Source: a virus
IMG/VR virus record: IMGVR_UViG_3300031576_000010
Location: 1 to 64,000 of that record
DNA length: 64,000 nt
Strand: one strand, 5' to 3'
The notes under the pieces are model-generated. The model saw only the letters and a list, made by a program, of their open reading frames with translations. It was not told the origin of the DNA and made no database searches. A program made the position numbers and the translations under genes. This document shows, piece after piece, positions 60,815-64,000 of the stretch. Every line of letters starts with the position of its first letter. Within the stretch, counting starts at the first letter, position 1.

Positions 60815-61560
60815 GCTGTTCGCTCTTGGTTGATCGGAAGACCGCGGTCGCGCCGGTACGCGATGTACTCGTCGTCCGTTCGCTTACCCTTGCTCTGATT
60901 GCATCGAGCACACGCAACAACGATGTTGCTTGGGTAGTTCGTTGGGCCCAGGTCCTTCCTGGCTAGTGGAATCTTGTGATCGATGTGCGGTCTGGTTACC
61001 TCTGCGCCGCAGTAGTAGCAGAGGTGTTGCTGCGCCAACAGTTTCGCAACGACGTCCTTGCTGGTCCATCTGCCCGGTATCGCTCGCTTGGCCGACCGAT
61101 ACCTGTGCGTGATGCCCCTCCGCTTCATCGGGTTCTTCAGGTCGTATCGCCGCTTAATCTGCCTGATGAGATCGGGGTGCTCGTCGGCATACTGTCGGTT
61201 CCTCGCCGCAGCTCTGGCGCGGTTGTGCTGATACCATGCCTTCGAGATAGCCTTGACTTTGACGGGGTGCTCCGCGGCCCATCGCTTTGCTGCGGCGCAA
61301 GCACAAGATCGACACCGCGTCACGAGCCCCGAACAATCACGCTTGTTCCGATGGAAAAACTTGATCGTCGCCGGACGAACGGCACCACACGCTGAGCATG
61401 TTCGCTTCCCCGCGTTCACCGGCTGGAATACCTTCTGCTTGGCAGCATCGTTTCTGCACTGCTTGCAAACCGAAGTGAGACCGAGCGTGCCCATCAAGTT
61501 TCGATGAAAAAATCTGAGCGACGCGGGCTTGCGTTCGCCACATTTCGAGCACGTTCTCAC
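60811..61560 (-). CDS. HNH homing endonuclease, CSKCGERKP family
   Basis: 249 residues. Two zinc motifs (CSKCGERKPASLRFFHRN and CSACGAVRPATIKFFHRN) precede a basic helical arm and an HNH core: HLCYYCGAEV, PHIDHKIPLARKDLGPTNYP and ARCNQSKGK. It is joined by 4-bp overlaps to the genes on both sides. It is the longest of three relatives in the window; the zinc repeat occurs twice here and once in the others. Confidence 0.85.
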   Translation of the reverse strand: MRTCSKCGERKPASLRFFHRNLMGTLGLTSVCKQCRNDAAKQKVFQPVNAGKRTCSACGAVRPATIKFFHRNKRDCSGLVTRCRSCACAAAKRWAAEHPVKVKAISKAWYQHNRARAAARNRQYADEHPDLIRQIKRRYDLKNPMKRRGITHRYRSAKRAIPGRWTSKDVVAKLLAQQHLCYYCGAEVTRPHIDHKIPLARKDLGPTNYPSNIVVACARCNQSKGKRTDDEYIAYRRDRGLPINQERTA

Positions 61561-62435
61561 GTGCTCAAGAACCCGCGAAAGAGGATCCCAGAGGGTGCGG
61601 CCGAAAGCAGTTGAAGCAGCCGGAACGACACACCAGCTTGGATGTGAATCGATCCCATCGTCGCGAAGTTGAGCTTGAACAACGGCACCAACCGATCGAG
61701 CCGCTGTTGCAGGAACGATAGAAATGACTGGAGTGGTTGTTGATGGTTGATGCTAAAACTATACCCCTGGTCAGAGTAATTGACAAGATCCGTGTCGATC
61801 GAGAACAACGTCTGGCTCTGGAGCGCCACCAACGTGGCGGTGTCGATGAGGAGCTGGCCGTGCGTCTTGAACGGGTAGTTCTCCAACAGGATGTTGGTGT
61901 TCGGCTGGTACAGGTTGATGACGTTGAGGCCGCCCTCCAGGTACATGAGGAGCTGGGCGTCCGAGTAGCCACCGAACAGGTTGGTCGCCTCCTCGACGAT
62001 CTTGACCGCCTTGTCGATCTGGAGCCGGAAGCTCGGCAGGTAGGCCAGGACCCTCGGGTCCAGCACCTTAACGACTTGGAGGACGACGGCCGGCTCGGTC
62101 CCGACCCCACCGATCGCCCGCCAGATGAAGAAGAGGTCGCGCACCAGGTTGGTCTCGGTTTGGGTCGGCACATTGACGGGTGCGAGCGGGTCGCCCCAGC
62201 CGATGTAGTAGTCGCCGGTCGTGCCGGCCGGCTTGATGATGCGGGTCGGGGGCGACGGCGGCGCGAAGAAGTCGTCCTCGTACAACACCGTCTTGCTCAC
62301 GTCCATGACGCGAAGGTGCAGGTAGGTGGCGTCGACCTTGTCGCCGTTCGCGTCGAACAACGTGATGTTGATGCGCTGGTCGAAGTTCTGGAGGATCAGC
62401 TCGACCGCGTTGGCGTTGAGGAAGGGGGCGGGCAC
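61557..62435 (-). CDS. Virion structural protein, 292 aa
   Basis: MPAPFLNANAVELILQNFDQ followed by strand-rich RINITLFDANGDKVDATYLH and a long mixed region ending RGFLST. It stands downstream of the late motif at 62461-62476. The HNH gene follows with a 4-bp overlap. Neck or tail role inferred from position. Confidence 0.55.
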   Translation of the reverse strand: MPAPFLNANAVELILQNFDQRINITLFDANGDKVDATYLHLRVMDVSKTVLYEDDFFAPPSPPTRIIKPAGTTGDYYIGWGDPLAPVNVPTQTETNLVRDLFFIWRAIGGVGTEPAVVLQVVKVLDPRVLAYLPSFRLQIDKAVKIVEEATNLFGGYSDAQLLMYLEGGLNVINLYQPNTNILLENYPFKTHGQLLIDTATLVALQSQTLFSIDTDLVNYSDQGYSFSINHQQPLQSFLSFLQQRLDRLVPLFKLNFATMGSIHIQAGVSFRLLQLLSAAPSGILFRGFLST

Positions 62436-62460
62436 GAACCCAGCCTAGCGCCACAACGTA

Positions 62461-62476
62461 CGGAATTTTAGAAGTC
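62461..62476 (-). promoter_or_regulatory. Candidate late promoter motif
   Basis: On the - strand it reads GACTTCTAAAATTCCG, ending 25 bp before the ATG at 62435. Overlaps the stop of the preceding small gene. Confidence 0.65.
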
Positions 62477-62673
62477 TAGTCGCCAGTGTCGCCCGGCTTG
62501 ATCCGGGAGGGTGTCGTACCTGGTCGAAGGGCGGGCCCGCGCGTCCCCACGTTCGCCGGCTTGATGAGCGGGGCGGTTGTGCCGGGCCGCATGGCTGGCC
62601 CACGCGTCCCCACGTTCGCCGGCTTGATGAACAGGTCTGTGGTCGATCCAGGACGAATACGGCTACGCGTCAT
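62476..62673 (-). CDS. Small repetitive basic protein, 65 aa
   Basis: ATG 62673 begins MTRSRIRPGSTTD. Two copies of IKPANVGTRGPAMRPGTT and a third partial IKPG follow. The repeats are proline- and glycine-rich, suggesting an extended structure. No family recognised. Its stop overlaps the late promoter motif. Confidence 0.55.
   Translation of the reverse strand: MTRSRIRPGSTTDLFIKPANVGTRGPAMRPGTTAPLIKPANVGTRGPALRPGTTPSRIKPGDTGD
62540..62630. repeat. 28-bp direct repeat in coding sequence
   Basis: The 28-bp segments 62540-62567 and 62603-62630 are identical, 63 bp apart (21 codons), encoding the repeated PANVGTRGP peptide. Indicates a recent in-frame duplication. Confidence 0.8.
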
Positions 62674-63148
62674 CAGATCGTCCCTCGATCCCGTTCGATG
62701 ACGACACAATCACCATAGCCTGCTCGACCTCACCCTCCCGGATGTCTCCCGCGCGAGCGGACTTGAGACGCCTGACGGCACGACGGATCCGGTACGTCAC
62801 CTCACCCGAGAGCTTCTCCTTGTCGGCCGCCTGCTGCACTACCGACAGGATGGTCCTGACCTCCTCGACCGTGAACTTCAGCTTCACGAGAGCTGGATCC
62901 GCGATCCTCTCATTCACCTCCTTTGCCCACTCACCCACCTCTTCCTTGCCGTAATTAGCAGGCGTGACAAAGGATTCGCACGTGCCATCACCCTCGATCG
63001 CCTCGATGGCATCGCTGTTGCGGTCTGTCGCATCGTCCTTCGGATTGTGAGCCGCGAGGAGGGTTCGCAGGTGAAACCGTTCCTCGAATGTCATCGCGAT
63101 GAACCATACCTGACTCGCCCGCTCCCGCTTCATTTTCGATTCTCCCAT
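62663..63148 (-). CDS. Hypothetical protein, 161 aa
   Basis: MGESKMKRERASQVWFIAMT, then a charged helical body with EEVRTILSVVQQAADKEKLS and RRAVRRLKSARAGD. It overlaps the repetitive gene's start by 11 bp. Family unknown. Confidence 0.5.
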   Translation of the reverse strand: MGESKMKRERASQVWFIAMTFEERFHLRTLLAAHNPKDDATDRNSDAIEAIEGDGTCESFVTPANYGKEEVGEWAKEVNERIADPALVKLKFTVEEVRTILSVVQQAADKEKLSGEVTYRIRRAVRRLKSARAGDIREGEVEQAMVIVSSSNGIEGRSDDA

Positions 63149-63170
63149 CGTTGGCCTCTTGGGGATCGCC

Positions 63171-63449
63171 CTACCGTGTCTTCGTCGTAGGCGTCAACTC
63201 TTGTGCGATAGCGGCCAGCTCCTCCTTGGTCAGCTCTTCGCTGGGGGTGAGGGTCTGAAGTGCCCAATCAAGCTTGTGCTGGAGCGCCTCTGCCTTGACC
63301 TTGCTGTCGCGTAGCTTCTCGTTGGCATCAGCGTACATACTGGTGACGGCGGTCGGCTCATCATCGTCGGGTACCGTCTTCTTCCGTTTAACGCGCGCGT
63401 GGATCGCGTAGGAGCCACCTTTCTCCTTCCCATCCTTCCCATCCTTCAT
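63171..63449 (-). CDS. Hypothetical charged protein, 92 aa
   Basis: MKDGKDGKEKGGSYAIHARV followed by a helical region (ALQHKLDWALQTL) and a C-terminal EELTKEELAAIAQEL. The stop is followed by a 22-bp gap before the next gene. Family unknown. Confidence 0.5.
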   Translation of the reverse strand: MKDGKDGKEKGGSYAIHARVKRKKTVPDDDEPTAVTSMYADANEKLRDSKVKAEALQHKLDWALQTLTPSEELTKEELAAIAQELTPTTKTR

Positions 63450-63706
63450 CGCCGCCCTCTCGATTCTAGGACCGCATCAACGACAGCCGATAGCTTCGCG
63501 ACCATCGTGTCGAAGTCGTGCTTGACCTCAAGAACCCGATCGGTCACCGCTTTCGCCTCCTCTACCCGTTTGTCCTGTAGCACGTCCTTCTCACGCTGCA
63601 GAGAACGATTCTGCTTCCACTGGAGCCAGTTGAACGCAGCGAGCGCGATGGCGGCGATCGATTGTAGTCCGCCGACCCTGAGGACTTCTGTCAGGAACTC
63701 CCACAC
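63446..63706 (-). CDS. Small membrane-anchored coiled-coil protein, 86 aa
   Basis: An N-terminal hydrophobic stretch (GLQSIAAIALAAFNWLQW) is followed by a long coiled coil (NRSLQREKDVLQDKRVEEAK). This shape resembles inner-membrane spanin-like or lysis-accessory proteins, but nothing diagnostic is visible. It overlaps the next start by 4 bp. Confidence 0.5.
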   Translation of the reverse strand: MWEFLTEVLRVGGLQSIAAIALAAFNWLQWKQNRSLQREKDVLQDKRVEEAKAVTDRVLEVKHDFDTMVAKLSAVVDAVLESRGRR

Positions 63707-63716
63707 AAAACCACCG

Positions 63717-63977
63717 TCAGAAGCCCTCGACCTGCTTCACAAGCGCGACCAGGGCCGCAGCCGCGCCGTCGAGAATAGCCTGGTCATCGGGATCGAGAGA
63801 CCCAGGCGGTAGGTCGACCGAGCGGGTCGCGTAGACACTCCCATCGGACACCCGCTTCAGGATGTAGGAGAGCGTCAAGATGACGCCAGTACCGTCCTCG
63901 GTCGGTCGCACGTACACGGCGGTGAAGTCTGCGATCGTCGGCTCGACGATCTCCTCGGTGATCATCTTCGTGGCCAT
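63717..63977 (-). CDS. Hypothetical protein, 86 aa
   Basis: MATKMITEEIVEPTIADFTA followed by a strand pair (TGVILTLSYILKRVSDGSVY) and a helical end DDQAILDGAAAALVALVKQV. A GGAGG ribosome site lies upstream. Family unknown. Confidence 0.5.
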   Translation of the reverse strand: MATKMITEEIVEPTIADFTAVYVRPTEDGTGVILTLSYILKRVSDGSVYATRSVDLPPGSLDPDDQAILDGAAAALVALVKQVEGF

Positions 63978-64000
63978 GATACCTCCCTACGATGAGAACG

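Noticed and set aside
1-64000. tRNA genes
   Set aside because: I looked for the T-loop GGTTCGAnTCC pattern with flanking stems and found no convincing cloverleaf; a covariance search would be needed to exclude them.

Overview
This window is part of a large, GC-rich, contractile-tailed bacteriophage genome (or prophage). The evidence is a complete leftward late operon for tail sheath, tube, two tape-measure-like proteins, a baseplate and a beta-helix fibre, plus a rightward block of DNA-metabolism genes and many homing endonucleases. The likely host is a Myxococcota or other former deltaproteobacterium. That inference rests mainly on an Asp/Gly-rich, MopE-like lipoprotein at 25.5 kb, a composition typical of that group, and on the high GC content.

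Layout. From 1 to 26 kb almost all genes read rightward in tightly packed runs with many ATGA stop/start overlaps. They encode a PAPS-reductase-like protein (cut by the window edge), an HD phosphohydrolase, a zinc protein, a sigma-region-4 protein, an HNH nuclease, a 5'-3' exonuclease fused to a family-4 uracil-DNA glycosylase, a KH-like protein, several small unknowns, two halves of one SNF2 helicase, a DinG-family helicase, a Cas12-like protein, a CRISPR array, an AAA+ ATPase and a lipoprotein. From 26 to 64 kb nearly all genes read leftward and build the tail. The two blocks converge at 26,125/26,126.

The most notable region is 10.4-20.9 kb. An SNF2 helicase is split between motif II (first half ends at 11,288) and motif III (second half starts at 19,866). 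Between the halves lie an HNH homing endonuclease, a DinG-family helicase, a 637-residue Cas12-like effector translationally coupled to DinG, a CRISPR array of about 42 units (16,248-19,240), and a 198-residue unknown protein. The Cas12-like protein keeps the RuvC fold landmarks and zinc fingers, but His393 replaces the RuvC-I Asp and Asp490 replaces the RuvC-II Glu, so it is predicted to bind rather than cut DNA. A nuclease-impaired effector next to a DinG helicase recalls type IV-A CRISPR, which also uses DinG without a DNA-cutting effector. No Cas1, Cas2 or Cas4 is present.

Two promoter classes can be read. Early, sigma70-like promoters share TTGACACnnGCAA and a -10 box 17-18 bp downstream; three of them contain the TGA stop codon of the preceding gene. 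Leftward late genes are preceded three times by CTTCTAAArTTCCG, 25-33 bp before the start codon, and may be read with the help of the phage sigma-like protein. Nine homing-type elements (free-standing HNH and LAGLIDADG genes plus one intein) are scattered through the window, several joined to neighbours by 4-bp overlaps on both sides. Several genes look frameshifted.
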